Shown: positions 54,214 to 61,683 of the stretch, one piece after another
Layout: each line of letters begins with the position of its first letter
Position numbering within the stretch: the first letter of the stretch is position 1
DNA from: Cohaesibacter celericrescens
GTDB lineage: Bacteria > Pseudomonadota > Alphaproteobacteria > Rhizobiales > Cohaesibacteraceae
Assembly: GCF_002866925.1 (NCBI RefSeq)
Contig: NZ_PKUQ01000001.1
Coordinates: 434,001 to 498,000 of the forward strand
Length of the DNA: 64,000 nucleotides
Reading direction: 5' to 3'
The notes under the pieces: generated by a model
Database searches by the model: none
What the model saw: the letters and a program-made list of their open reading frames with translations, nothing else
Told to the model about the DNA's origin: nothing
Translations under genes and position numbers: made by a program

Positions 54214-54576
54214 ATGAGCGAAGACACCCCAATTTTACGACAATTCAGCCAGGTGCTGCAGAGCATTTCAGACGGCGACTTTCATCAAGATTGCTCAGAC
54301 GAGCTGGAAAGGGTCCGCAGCACTCTGGTCGAACACATGCTGGACTTTGGCGGTGAGCCATCGGGCACACTGACCATCAAGCTCAAGCTGAAAGTCGAAA
54401 AAGGCATCCTGTCTATTCGCCCATCGCTTGATGCAACGGTGCCCAAAAAGCCGCGCAGCACATCCACCCTCTGGATGACTGAAAAAGGCCTCACACCGCT
54501 GAACCCGAAACAGATGGAAATGTTCAACGGCAAACCAAGAACCATCACCGAAAACACCGAAGTCAAAGTCCTTTAA
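54214..54576 (+). CDS. conserved early phage protein
   Basis: The 120-residue protein (MSEDTPILRQFSQVLQSISD) has a helical N-terminal part and a beta-rich middle (TLTIKLKLKVEKGILSIRP). Proteins of this type occur upstream of DUF2303 genes in alphaproteobacterial phages. The function is unknown. It is flanked by element copies E and F. Confidence 0.65.
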   Translation: MSEDTPILRQFSQVLQSISDGDFHQDCSDELERVRSTLVEHMLDFGGEPSGTLTIKLKLKVEKGILSIRPSLDATVPKKPRSTSTLWMTEKGLTPLNPKQMEMFNGKPRTITENTEVKVL

Positions 54577-54580
54577 CAAA

Positions 54581-54648
54581 GCAAGGGCGCACCGCGCCCG
54601 ACGCCGCAAGCCAGCGCCAGTTGATAGCCATAGGCAATCAATGAGAGC
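54581..54648 (+). repeat. two-hairpin prophage element, copy F
   Basis: GCAA, stem 1 GGGCGC-acc-GCGCCC (54585-54599), linker GACGCCG, AGCGCCA, stem 2 GTTGAT-A-GCC-ata-GGC-A-ATCAAT (54620-54642) then GAGAGC. The stem 2 bases are almost all different from other copies, yet pair fully around the same A-A mismatch, the clearest case of compensating change. Confidence 0.8.
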
Positions 54649-54676
54649 GACCAACCCCAACCACACAGGCAAGACA

Positions 54677-55672
54677 ATGGATCTAACCGCAGCCATCAAC
54701 CGAATTTCTGAAATGTCCGGCCAATTCAGCGACCCCGAAATTCTGACTATTCCGCACAGCAACGGCGAAGACAAACTCTCTTTTGTGATCACCCGTGACG
54801 CTCAAGGCGGCATGGTGACCAAAGACGTCACCAAGGATCTGGAACGGTTCGATGATCACCCGTTGCGCCGCGAAGGAACAGCGGTGATGGGCAACCTCGA
54901 CAGCCTGATCGCCCACGTCAACCGCTTCAAAACCCCTGAAAGCGCCTTGTTTGGCGAGCGTGTGGGTAACAATGAAGTCCTGAAAATCACCGGGGTGATT
55001 GACTATCATGATCGCGTCAACAAACCGGAAGAGGATAAATGTCCGGACGATCTGCCAATGCATCCAGACGCCAATCCCCAGCATTGCAAACATCGGGTAA
55101 CGCATGAATTCCCCCTGTCCGATGAAATCAAGGCATGGACGAAAGTCGCCAAAAACCCGCTGGACCTTCTCAGCTTTGCTTTGTTTCTTGAAGACAACAT
55201 TCTGGATGTGCTCCCGCTGCCCGATTTTCTCAGCAGCGAAACAGAACCAGAGTCCAATTCCGACAAAAACCTCAAAGAGCTGGTCTACAAATTGGATGGC
55301 AAGCCATGCGGCTATCGTAAGCTAATGGAGCTGTCCAAAGGCATCCAGATCAATGAAGGCAGCAAGTCTCAAACCTTCATAAACAAAGACACCGGCGAAC
55401 AACAGATTGGCTTTGAGAGCGAGCACGAGGATGCCGAAGGCAACAAGCTCGAAGTGCCAAACATGTTCCTGATTGCCATCCCGATTTTTGAAGGCGGCGC
55501 CGTCTATCGCATTCCAGTGCGGCTGCGCTATCGCAAAAATCGCGGCGACCTTGTCTGGCTGATCGAACCCTACCAGCTGGATCGCTACATCAAAGACGCA
55601 TTCACCGAAGCATGCGCCGACGCAGCAGGCTTCACCGGCCTACCGCTCTTCTTTGGTCAACCAGAGACATAG
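54677..55672 (+). CDS. DUF2303 family phage protein
   Basis: The 331-residue protein starts MDLTAAINRISEM and is a full DUF2303 member, with LDSLIAHVNRFKTPESALFG and YRIPVRLRYRKNRGDLVWL. The family is frequent in early regions of phages, its function unknown. The ATG at 54677 is chosen over ATG 54641, which lies in element copy F. It is followed by a 160-base structured gap. Confidence 0.85.
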   Translation: MDLTAAINRISEMSGQFSDPEILTIPHSNGEDKLSFVITRDAQGGMVTKDVTKDLERFDDHPLRREGTAVMGNLDSLIAHVNRFKTPESALFGERVGNNEVLKITGVIDYHDRVNKPEEDKCPDDLPMHPDANPQHCKHRVTHEFPLSDEIKAWTKVAKNPLDLLSFALFLEDNILDVLPLPDFLSSETEPESNSDKNLKELVYKLDGKPCGYRKLMELSKGIQINEGSKSQTFINKDTGEQQIGFESEHEDAEGNKLEVPNMFLIAIPIFEGGAVYRIPVRLRYRKNRGDLVWLIEPYQLDRYIKDAFTEACADAAGFTGLPLFFGQPET

Positions 55673-55836
55673 AATCCCGTAGCGAACCCCACGCAGTGAA
55701 GCGCAAACCCAAAGGGTGACCGTGGAGCGTGGGTAGTAGGCCGCATGGGGCGGACCATGCAGGGGGAACGCCACCTCCTATCAGGCGTGACAGTCGGGAG
55801 AGTACCGACACCTGATTTTATTGAGAGGAAATCGAT
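55673..55836 (+). ncRNA. structured leader ahead of the Acb2-like gene (candidate)
   Basis: The 164-base gap folds into three hairpins: CCCACGC/GCGTGGG (55688-55694, 55727-55733) enclosing ACCC-aaa-GGGT; GCATGG/CCATGC (55743-55748, 55755-55760); and ATCAGG/CCTGAT (55780-55785, 55811-55816) enclosing GTCGG/CCGAC. GAGAGGA follows, before the ATG at 55837. No known riboswitch or RNA family is recognised. Confidence 0.55.
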
Positions 55837-56289
55837 ATGAAAGCCTATCAATCACACAAAGTTGTTGAAGCAGCCAAGATCACGAAAGCCGAACACCAAG
55901 AAGATGGCCGCTGGCATCTCATGCTTGATGGAGACGTGGTCGAGACAACCACTATCGATGAAGCAAAGCGGTTCAAGGTCACTGAAGAAGATCTCGGATA
56001 TTTTGTTCGCTACCCTGATGGTTACATTTCTTGGTGGGCAACAAAGGCCTTCGAGGAAGCGTATGAAAAAACTGCCACCGCCAAACCTGCCTCGCCACCT
56101 CGCGATAATATTATGCAGTTTTTCACATTCACCCATTTGCCTGAGTTTTTGCAGGAAGCGAGCGAGCCATTCTGCAAATTGGCCGAATTTATTCAGGTGA
56201 ACATCCCGCGCAATCCTGAGCGCACTGTCGCTCTTCGGAAATTGCTGGAAGCAAAAGACGCGGCAGTCCGCGCCGTTGTCGCCAAGTAA
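55837..56289 (+). CDS. two-domain early protein with Acb2/Tad1-like C-terminus
   Basis: The 150-residue product has an N-terminal domain (1-76; MKAYQSHKVVEAAKITK, ending DGYISWWATKAFEEAY) frequent in phage proteins, and a C-terminal helical hairpin (95-150) with FTHLPEFLQEASEPF and PRNPERTVALRKLLEAKDAA. The latter pattern resembles the Acb2/Tad1 hairpin, which binds cyclic nucleotides and blocks CBASS or Thoeris defence. The match is from memory of family features, so function is provisional. Ribosome site GAGAGGA. Confidence 0.6.
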   Translation: MKAYQSHKVVEAAKITKAEHQEDGRWHLMLDGDVVETTTIDEAKRFKVTEEDLGYFVRYPDGYISWWATKAFEEAYEKTATAKPASPPRDNIMQFFTFTHLPEFLQEASEPFCKLAEFIQVNIPRNPERTVALRKLLEAKDAAVRAVVAK

Positions 56290-56394
56290 CCCAATTCCCC
56301 GCGTCGGGCACCTCTGAAACTGGCCCGTTTCAAACCAATACACAGCCCGTCGCGGGGTGCATAAGCAAGGCAAACATCGCCACCGGAGATCACT
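56290..56394 (+). ncRNA. structured leader ahead of the HD-domain gene (candidate)
   Basis: CCCCGCG-T-CGGG pairs with CCCG-T-CGCGGGG across about 45 bases (about 56296-56358) with a T-T mismatch, and inside it GAAAC pairs with GTTTC. AAGCAAGGCAA follows, as in the start of the two-hairpin elements. It fills the gap between two early genes. Confidence 0.5.
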
Positions 56395-57114
56395 ATGACC
56401 CTCGCACAAAAACACAGCAGTTATGCTCCACCCCATCGCCCGATGAACCTGCCGGCAGACTATAGCCCAAGCCGCGAGTGGCTCAAGCTGGGCGATGATG
56501 GCTGGTGGGATTTTGAAAATCCGGAAAACAGCCGTTGGAGCTGGCGCGGGCTGGCATCCAGCATCGCCAAGCAGCCACGATACAACGGCAACACCGGCAC
56601 CATCTGGTCGGTCGCTCAGCACAGCGTTCTGTGCCACGACCAGGCACCGGATGAAATCAAGTTTTTTGCCTTGGTCCATGACCTGCCCGAAGGGGCATTT
56701 GGCGACAAGGTCCAGCCGCAAAAGGCCTATGACAAGCGATTGATCGCAGAGCATTTTGCGAGGGCAGGATCACTGATGCCAGCCGATGCGCACGCTCGCA
56801 TCCTCCGCCAATTGATGTTCGATTTGCTCGAAGAATTGGAACGCCCAGAACACGACGTGTTGCTGAAAATATTTGTTAGAGCCAAGAAGTCACTCCCGTC
56901 CATAGAGCAAGGACGCATCATGAAAGTCATAGACCATCGCGCCCTGTTGACCGAAATGCACCAGCTCAATTTCGCGCCGGACTGGCCGCTGAATATCGAC
57001 CCCGCACTCATGCCTTTCGACGTCGCCATCCTGCCCCATCATCGTTGGCAGGATTCCTATGAGGAATACCTCGATCGCTTGTCGCTTTACGTAGATTTAG
57101 GCGCTCAACGCTAG
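56395..57114 (+). CDS. HD-domain phosphohydrolase-like protein
   Basis: The 239-residue protein has an HD core: SVAQHSVLCHD (H and H) and FFALVHDLPEG (HD), with GDKVQP after. It resembles YfbR-type 5'-nucleotidases carried by phages, which may adjust dNTP pools. It ends at a TAG that overlaps the start of element copy G. Confidence 0.82.
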   Translation: MTLAQKHSSYAPPHRPMNLPADYSPSREWLKLGDDGWWDFENPENSRWSWRGLASSIAKQPRYNGNTGTIWSVAQHSVLCHDQAPDEIKFFALVHDLPEGAFGDKVQPQKAYDKRLIAEHFARAGSLMPADAHARILRQLMFDLLEELERPEHDVLLKIFVRAKKSLPSIEQGRIMKVIDHRALLTEMHQLNFAPDWPLNIDPALMPFDVAILPHHRWQDSYEEYLDRLSLYVDLGAQR

Positions 57115-57172
57115 GCGTTGACGCCGTCAGCAAGCAAAGCGCGCCAGTTCATCGTAAGCGATGAACGAGAGC
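57114..57172 (+). repeat. two-hairpin prophage element, copy G
   Basis: Stem 1 GGCG-ttga-CGCC (57114-57125), a shorter linker, GCGCGCCA, then stem 2 GTTCATCG-taag-CGATGAAC (57147-57166) and GAGAGC. The next gene starts 28 bases further. It has lost the CAAGG leader and part of the linker. Confidence 0.72.
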
Positions 57173-57200
57173 CTTCACACAAGAACAAAGGAATCGCCCC

Positions 57201-57425
57201 ATGACCCCATGCACCCTATCTTTCCCCTGCTCCATTGGTGACCGCGTCTTCAGCCAGCGCCTTGGTAAAGCAGGCAATGTGATCGGCCTTCAAAAATGCG
57301 AGAACTGCGGGCCAAAGGCCTTTATTGAATATCTAAACAACGACGGCGAGCCCAAAACTCTATGGGCCTTCTGCGACACGCTCCGTGCGCCTATCAACAA
57401 GGAAGAGCGGGAGACAGAGCAATGA
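57201..57425 (+). CDS. small early protein
   Basis: The 74-residue protein (MTPCTLSFPCSIGDRVFSQR) looks like a small beta barrel (GDRVFSQRLGKAGNVIGL), with CENCGP in the middle. AAAGGA lies before the ATG. The stop overlaps the next ATG (ATGA). Function unknown. Confidence 0.65.
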   Translation: MTPCTLSFPCSIGDRVFSQRLGKAGNVIGLQKCENCGPKAFIEYLNNDGEPKTLWAFCDTLRAPINKEERETEQ

Positions 57426-57961
57426 CCGGCACCCTGATCTTCCCGCTGCCATCAGCACAGGCGCTTGTCATGGACGGACGCAAACGCCCCACTATCCCGC
57501 TGCGCAGCATGGCCCAGCTGATGTCTCGCCGGTTCATTCTGGCCAACATCACCGACCAGCCGATTTCGCTGGCACAATTCAATTGCCTGATGGCCCAACA
57601 CGCACCACAGGCCATCAAACAAGCATGCCTGATGCATCGCGCCGCAGAAACCATCTATGACCCTCTGCATGGTTTCCTGTCCGAAGATGGGGCGGTTTTG
57701 CATGATGCACCCGAGACCAGCCACCCGCAGCACCTCCACCTGTTGCCTGACAATTGGCACATGGCCATGGACAAAGTGCAGACATGGGCCGAAGCCACCA
57801 CAAACAGCCTGCTCAATCAACTCAGCATCCACGGCAGTCCGAACCTTCCCACCCTACCCCTCAAGCGCAAAATCAAGCCCCTTCCGCCAGAAGACGCTGC
57901 ATGGCAATGGGCTGAAGCAATGGAACACCTAACCCAGCGCCCCATGGCGCAGGCAGTGTGA
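57422..57961 (+). CDS. conserved early phage protein
   Basis: The 179-residue protein (MTGTLIFPLPSAQALVMDGR) has PLRSMAQLMSRRFILANIT and a long helical part. No domain is recognised. It is coupled to the gene before by an ATGA overlap. Confidence 0.6.
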   Translation: MTGTLIFPLPSAQALVMDGRKRPTIPLRSMAQLMSRRFILANITDQPISLAQFNCLMAQHAPQAIKQACLMHRAAETIYDPLHGFLSEDGAVLHDAPETSHPQHLHLLPDNWHMAMDKVQTWAEATTNSLLNQLSIHGSPNLPTLPLKRKIKPLPPEDAAWQWAEAMEHLTQRPMAQAV

Positions 57962-57971
57962 GGAGGATGGG

Positions 57972-58448
57972 ATGAAAAGAGAATATTTGCTAACCGTAAA
58001 GCTTGTGCTTGAGCCATACAGTGATCAGGCGGATTTTGCTGACTATCATAACGAACTCGATGATTTCGAAGGCGAGCAGGTTGAAGTAACCCCTGAAGGA
58101 CTTTTGGAAGAGCTATCTCCCGAATCTCTGATTGATAGCTTGGATTTGAACAATGATGAATTGTTTGCGGGCACGGGAATTTATGCGGATGTCGCTGAAA
58201 TATCAGTTGTTGATGCCATTGCTATTTCACCCTCATCAGAAACAGAACACAGCAAACAATCTGAAATTTCTGAAATCGATCCGGCATGCATCTCAGAGTT
58301 TGCAACCGAACTCGAAGGCATGAAGATCGAGGAGATCGACCAAGAGATCAATCGCGCCCAAGATGTCATTGATGAGGAGGAGCCTTGGCTTGAGGCTTTG
58401 TGCGCGCGCAAACGGCAGATCGAATTGGAGGCCCAAGCGAATGACTGA
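57972..58448 (+). CDS. acidic early protein with coiled coil
   Basis: The 158-residue product (MKREYLLTVKLVLEPYSDQA) is strongly acidic (ELDDFEGEQVEVTPEG), with a C-terminal coiled-coil part (KIEEIDQEINRAQDVIDEEE). Such acidic small proteins may mimic DNA, as some anti-restriction proteins do, but there is no direct support. Confidence 0.6.
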   Translation: MKREYLLTVKLVLEPYSDQADFADYHNELDDFEGEQVEVTPEGLLEELSPESLIDSLDLNNDELFAGTGIYADVAEISVVDAIAISPSSETEHSKQSEISEIDPACISEFATELEGMKIEEIDQEINRAQDVIDEEEPWLEALCARKRQIELEAQAND

Positions 58449-58728
58449 CATGGCAAACGACAACATCCACGAAGATGACTTACCTGAACAAATCGGATCC
58501 TGTGTCGCTTGCGGGACTACCATCAGGGATGGCGATGATTATCTGTCTTGCATCGATGGCGATATGATGTGTCGAAACTGCAGCCCAACCTATCAAGACA
58601 TTCTGGATAATCCGACACACCTTTGGCAGGCCGACACCGAAATGCCATTCACTCAGAAAGAAGCGCAAGTATTTGTCAACGCTCACCTCTCCCAAGGCGG
58701 CAAACTAACCGACAAGGCGACGTCATGA
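58441..58728 (+). CDS. zinc-finger early protein
   Basis: The 95-residue protein from ATG 58441 contains GSCVACGTTIRDGDDYLSC and MMCRNCS, a four-cysteine zinc ribbon-like set. It overlaps the previous gene by eight bases and the next by four (ATGA). Function unknown. Confidence 0.65.
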   Translation: MTDMANDNIHEDDLPEQIGSCVACGTTIRDGDDYLSCIDGDMMCRNCSPTYQDILDNPTHLWQADTEMPFTQKEAQVFVNAHLSQGGKLTDKATS

Positions 58729-59198
58729 GTAACCCTTCAGTAAACCGCTACCTTAAAAACAAGACCTTTGATCACATAGATCATGCGCTAGGCCGTCCGA
58801 TCCAGCCGCTAAAAGACAGCCACCGCAATTACTTTGCTATCGGCGCAAAATGCGAAATGGCTGATCAGTTCCGCGCCTCTCCTTATTGGGAAGAAGGGCG
58901 GGGAATGGGCGACATGACTTCGTTTTATGTAAATGAGGCGGGCCGCAAAGCACTGGACGATCATCTGACCGAAATAGGAGATCAACACCGCCTGTATGAG
59001 GTGATGGTAAAGGACTATGACGGCCAAGTTTATCCAAGTGAGCAGGTCGCGAAAACCCGTTCCGGCGCGAAATATCAATGGCTCATCGGGTGCGACTCCG
59101 ACGATCCATTTAACGAAGTTATTCAGCGGATTGTTTCAGTCCGCACGTTAACGCCTAAGCGCCCCCTAACAAACCAGCAAGAAGGCGAGAGGGTATGA
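58725..59198 (+). CDS. early phage protein of unknown function
   Basis: The 157-residue protein (MSNPSVNRYLKNKTFDHIDH) contains LGRPIQPLKDSHRNYFAIG, a phrase seen in phage proteins of about this size. The upstream frame to 58623 is a shadow of the zinc-finger gene. ATGA coupling at its start. Confidence 0.65.
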   Translation: MSNPSVNRYLKNKTFDHIDHALGRPIQPLKDSHRNYFAIGAKCEMADQFRASPYWEEGRGMGDMTSFYVNEAGRKALDDHLTEIGDQHRLYEVMVKDYDGQVYPSEQVAKTRSGAKYQWLIGCDSDDPFNEVIQRIVSVRTLTPKRPLTNQQEGERV

Positions 59199-59407
59199 AC
59201 ATGAAGGCATCAAACTCTCCAAAAACAGGATCAGTCACCCAGCCTCAGATCGAAAGGGCAATTAAAGCTGCCCAGTGCCGAGGACTCGACATTTCAGAAA
59301 TGCTGATCGAGCATAAAAAAGTCCGGCTTGTTTTTACCGGCGGGCAGGCACATGATGTTTCAAACCAACAGGAAACAGCAACACCACCGCTTAAAAGCTG
59401 GGACTAG
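59195..59407 (+). CDS. small protein before the integrase
   Basis: The 70-residue protein (MNMKASNSPKTGSVTQPQIE) has RAIKAAQCRGLDISEMLIEH. Proteins of this type often precede integrase genes in alphaproteobacterial prophages, with unknown function. It overlaps the previous gene by four bases. Confidence 0.65.
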   Translation: MNMKASNSPKTGSVTQPQIERAIKAAQCRGLDISEMLIEHKKVRLVFTGGQAHDVSNQQETATPPLKSWD

Positions 59408-59413
59408 GTCGCT

Positions 59414-60484
59414 ATGATAAAGCTCAAATACCCCGGTCTGACCAGAGAAAATTTGCCAACTGGCGAAATACGCCATCGCGTGCGGGTGCAAGGCGATGCC
59501 AATCGAAAAATCACACTGCTTGCAGGGCCAGACCATAAGGAATTCTCAGAGCTTTATCATGCGGCTCGCAGAGGCATTCAGTTAAAAACAACAACACCGG
59601 CAGAGGAACGCGCCACACGCGGATCCCTTGCATGGCTTACCTATCTCTATCTAGACCATATCGAAAAACAAGTCGAAGCAGGCCTTAAATCCCAATATAC
59701 GCTGGTTCAACAAAGATCATTTCTCATTCGGCTTAGAACAGCTTACCCCGATTATGTGATGGAAATGCCAAAGTCTCAGGTGATCAAAATCCGCGACGGC
59801 ATGATGAAAACCCCAGGCGCTGCGGACAACATGGTCAAGACAATCCGCACGATGTACAATTGGGGAATTGAGACCGGGCATTGCACCGACAATCCAGCGA
59901 TCGGCGTTGCAAAAATCAACAAGAATTCAAAGGGCGGGGCAAAACCATGGACGGTTGACGACCTCAAAACCTTCCGCGCCACGCACCAAGCTGGCACCAC
60001 TGCCCATCTATATCTCACGCTACTCATGTTTACAGCCTGCCGCATCAGCGACGCCACATGGCTTGGGCGGCAGCAAGAGTTTGACCATGAGGGCCAGAAA
60101 TGGCTTGGGTGGCAGCCCAAAAAGAAAAACTCTCCCTATGTCGAAGTCCCGATGCTCCCCCCTCTGCTCAAAGCCACACGCGCAGCAAAGATATTGGGGA
60201 TGTCCTATATCCTGACAGAACACGGCCAATCGTTCCGGTCTGAAAAAGCCCTCGGCAACCGGATGCGCAAATGGTGTGAGCAAGCAGGATTGCATCATTT
60301 GTCAAGTCACGGGGTGCGCAAGGCAGCAGGTGAGCTTCTGGTACATGAAGGCTGCACCACATATGAGGTGATGGCGATCCTTGGCCACAGCGAATCAAAG
60401 ACGTCCGAAGTTTACACAAAAGGCGCAGAACGACGCCGCCTGGCAATGAGTGCTCTGAGCAAGCTTGAGGGCATGAAATGGTAA
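59414..60484 (+). CDS. int: tyrosine recombinase, prophage integrase
   Basis: The 356-residue protein has the catalytic set of tyrosine recombinases: R210 in FTACRISDATWL, H299 and R302 in SSHGVRKAAG, H325 in ILGHSESKT and nucleophile Y334 in SEVYTKG. It integrates and excises the prophage at the tRNA end only 77 bases from its stop. The last codons overlap an inverted repeat of arm-type sites. Confidence 0.95.
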   Translation: MIKLKYPGLTRENLPTGEIRHRVRVQGDANRKITLLAGPDHKEFSELYHAARRGIQLKTTTPAEERATRGSLAWLTYLYLDHIEKQVEAGLKSQYTLVQQRSFLIRLRTAYPDYVMEMPKSQVIKIRDGMMKTPGAADNMVKTIRTMYNWGIETGHCTDNPAIGVAKINKNSKGGAKPWTVDDLKTFRATHQAGTTAHLYLTLLMFTACRISDATWLGRQQEFDHEGQKWLGWQPKKKNSPYVEVPMLPPLLKATRAAKILGMSYILTEHGQSFRSEKALGNRMRKWCEQAGLHHLSSHGVRKAAGELLVHEGCTTYEVMAILGHSESKTSEVYTKGAERRRLAMSALSKLEGMKW

Positions 60485-60523
60485 ATGTGGACCAGACTTA
60501 TATTATATCTGGTCCACATTTAC
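60481..60523. promoter_or_regulatory. right-end integrase arm-type sites, 16-bp inverted repeat
   Basis: GTAAATGTGGACCAGA (60481-60496) and its exact complement (60508-60523) flank an 11-base AT spacer. The core TGGACCAGA also occurs twice at the left end. The first arm overlaps the integrase stop. It may also act as a terminator, though no T-run follows. Confidence 0.65.
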
Positions 60524-60560
60524 TATAAGCCGCTGGTTTAAAAGGCTTATTTCTTTATTA

Positions 60561-60576
60561 TGGTAGGCCCGGAGGG
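60561..60576 (+). repeat. attR core within the tRNA gene
   Basis: The 16 bases are identical to attL (20136-20151). They cover CCA, the discriminator base, one acceptor strand and one T-stem strand. Integration therefore leaves the tRNA intact at this end. Confidence 0.9.
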
Positions 60577-60637
60577 ACTTGAACCCCCAACCAGACCGTT
60601 ATGAGCGGTCGGCTCTAACCAGTTGAGCTACAGGCCT
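60561..60637 (-). tRNA. tRNA with anticodon CAT (probably Ile2, possibly elongator Met), prophage attachment site
   Basis: The reverse complement begins AGGCCTGTAGCTCAACTGG, with anticodon stem GACCG/CGGTC, loop CTCATAA giving CAT, and T-arm GGGTTCAAGTCCC. CCA is encoded (60561-60563). CAT tRNAs of this form are often Ile2 with modified C34; Met cannot be excluded. attR core is 60561-60576. Confidence 0.9.
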
Positions 60638-60916
60638 TTAAAAAGGTGTAACCCGTCTATACTGAATTGCACCAACAGGCAAGCCCCAGCGAGCCTATAG
60701 TGGATAGCGACCCACCGTTTGGCCTGCCCATTTCAACAATTGTCCCCGACTTTTCAGCACACCTCCCTAATCCGGCCATAAAGTCCTAAGACAGTTGCCG
60801 CGACTTGACCTATTCCACCCCCATTCCAACGGCAAAGCCGCGAGCGATCAACTCTGCCCAATATGGCGCCTCTTTTTTTGAAACAGAATACACCGACAAA
60901 TCCGGAGATCCATTTT

Positions 60917-61621
60917 ATGAGAAAACATCTGCTGATACTTGCCGCCCTCGTCCCAATGATAATGACGCCCGCGATGGCAGACGAAACCAAAGGCGGGAGC
61001 ATTTCGGTTGTTGGCATGGGGATCGTAGAGATGGCCCCTGACATGGCTATCGTGTCCGCTGGCGTACAATCCCGATCAGAGACAGCACAGGCCGCTCTGG
61101 CGGCTAACAACGCCAGCATGAAGGCCCTGTTCGATGAGCTGGAAAAGGCAGGCATTGAGAAAAAAGACATTCAGACCGCCAATTTCAACATCAATCCAGA
61201 AATTGTCTATCCAAAAACCAATAAACAAGCGCCCCAGATCGTTGGCTATATCGTCAACAATCAGGTTTCGGTGAATATCCGCAAGCTTGAAAATGTCGGT
61301 TCAGTTCTCACTGCTTTGGTGGATGCAGGCTCTAACAACATGTCCGGCCTGCAGTTTGATGTTTCCAACAAAACCGAATTGCTGGCGCAGGCCCGCAAAG
61401 CTGCCATTGCAGACGCCCGCCAAAAAGCCCAGCTGTATGCCACAGAGCTGGGTGTGAAAATAAAACGCCTGACCAGCCTATCTGAATCGGGGGGATATCG
61501 CCCTCAGCCAATGATGATGCGGGCCGCCAAAATGGAAATGATGTCTGCCGATGTCCCCGTCGCAGAAGGCTCCATGCAAATCTCTATCTCGGTCAACACC
61601 AGCTGGGAATTGGCAAATTAG
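60917..61621 (+). CDS. SIMPL (DUF541) periplasmic protein
   Basis: The 234-residue protein has a signal peptide (MRKHLLILAALVPMIMTPAMA) and a SIMPL domain, with ISVVGMGIVEMAPDMAIVSA and KAAIADARQKAQLYATELGV. Family members (BP26 in Brucella) form ring-like assemblies in the periplasm, with unclear function. ATG 60917 is chosen since it starts the signal peptide. A paralogue follows. Confidence 0.9.
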   Translation: MRKHLLILAALVPMIMTPAMADETKGGSISVVGMGIVEMAPDMAIVSAGVQSRSETAQAALAANNASMKALFDELEKAGIEKKDIQTANFNINPEIVYPKTNKQAPQIVGYIVNNQVSVNIRKLENVGSVLTALVDAGSNNMSGLQFDVSNKTELLAQARKAAIADARQKAQLYATELGVKIKRLTSLSESGGYRPQPMMMRAAKMEMMSADVPVAEGSMQISISVNTSWELAN

Positions 61622-61683
61622 GCCCGTATCTCGAATGAAGCTAGTTTTAAAAGCTCTTAAACTACATCAATCTGGACGGTGAT

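Larger units (their letters stand above)
20136..60576. mobile_element. cos-type siphovirus prophage, about 40.4 kb
   Basis: The element is bounded by a 16-bp direct repeat identical to the 3' end of the tRNA(CAT) gene. It contains a complete set of phage modules: tyrosine integrase, repressor and Cro-like genes, primase and helicase, terminase of lambda GpA type, portal, protease-capsid, tail, tape measure, tail tip and lysis genes. Late and replication genes are on the minus strand from about 51.4 to 20.3 kb, and early/integration genes on the plus strand from about 53.3 to 60.5 kb. No essential module looks broken, so it may be inducible. Confidence 0.95.
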
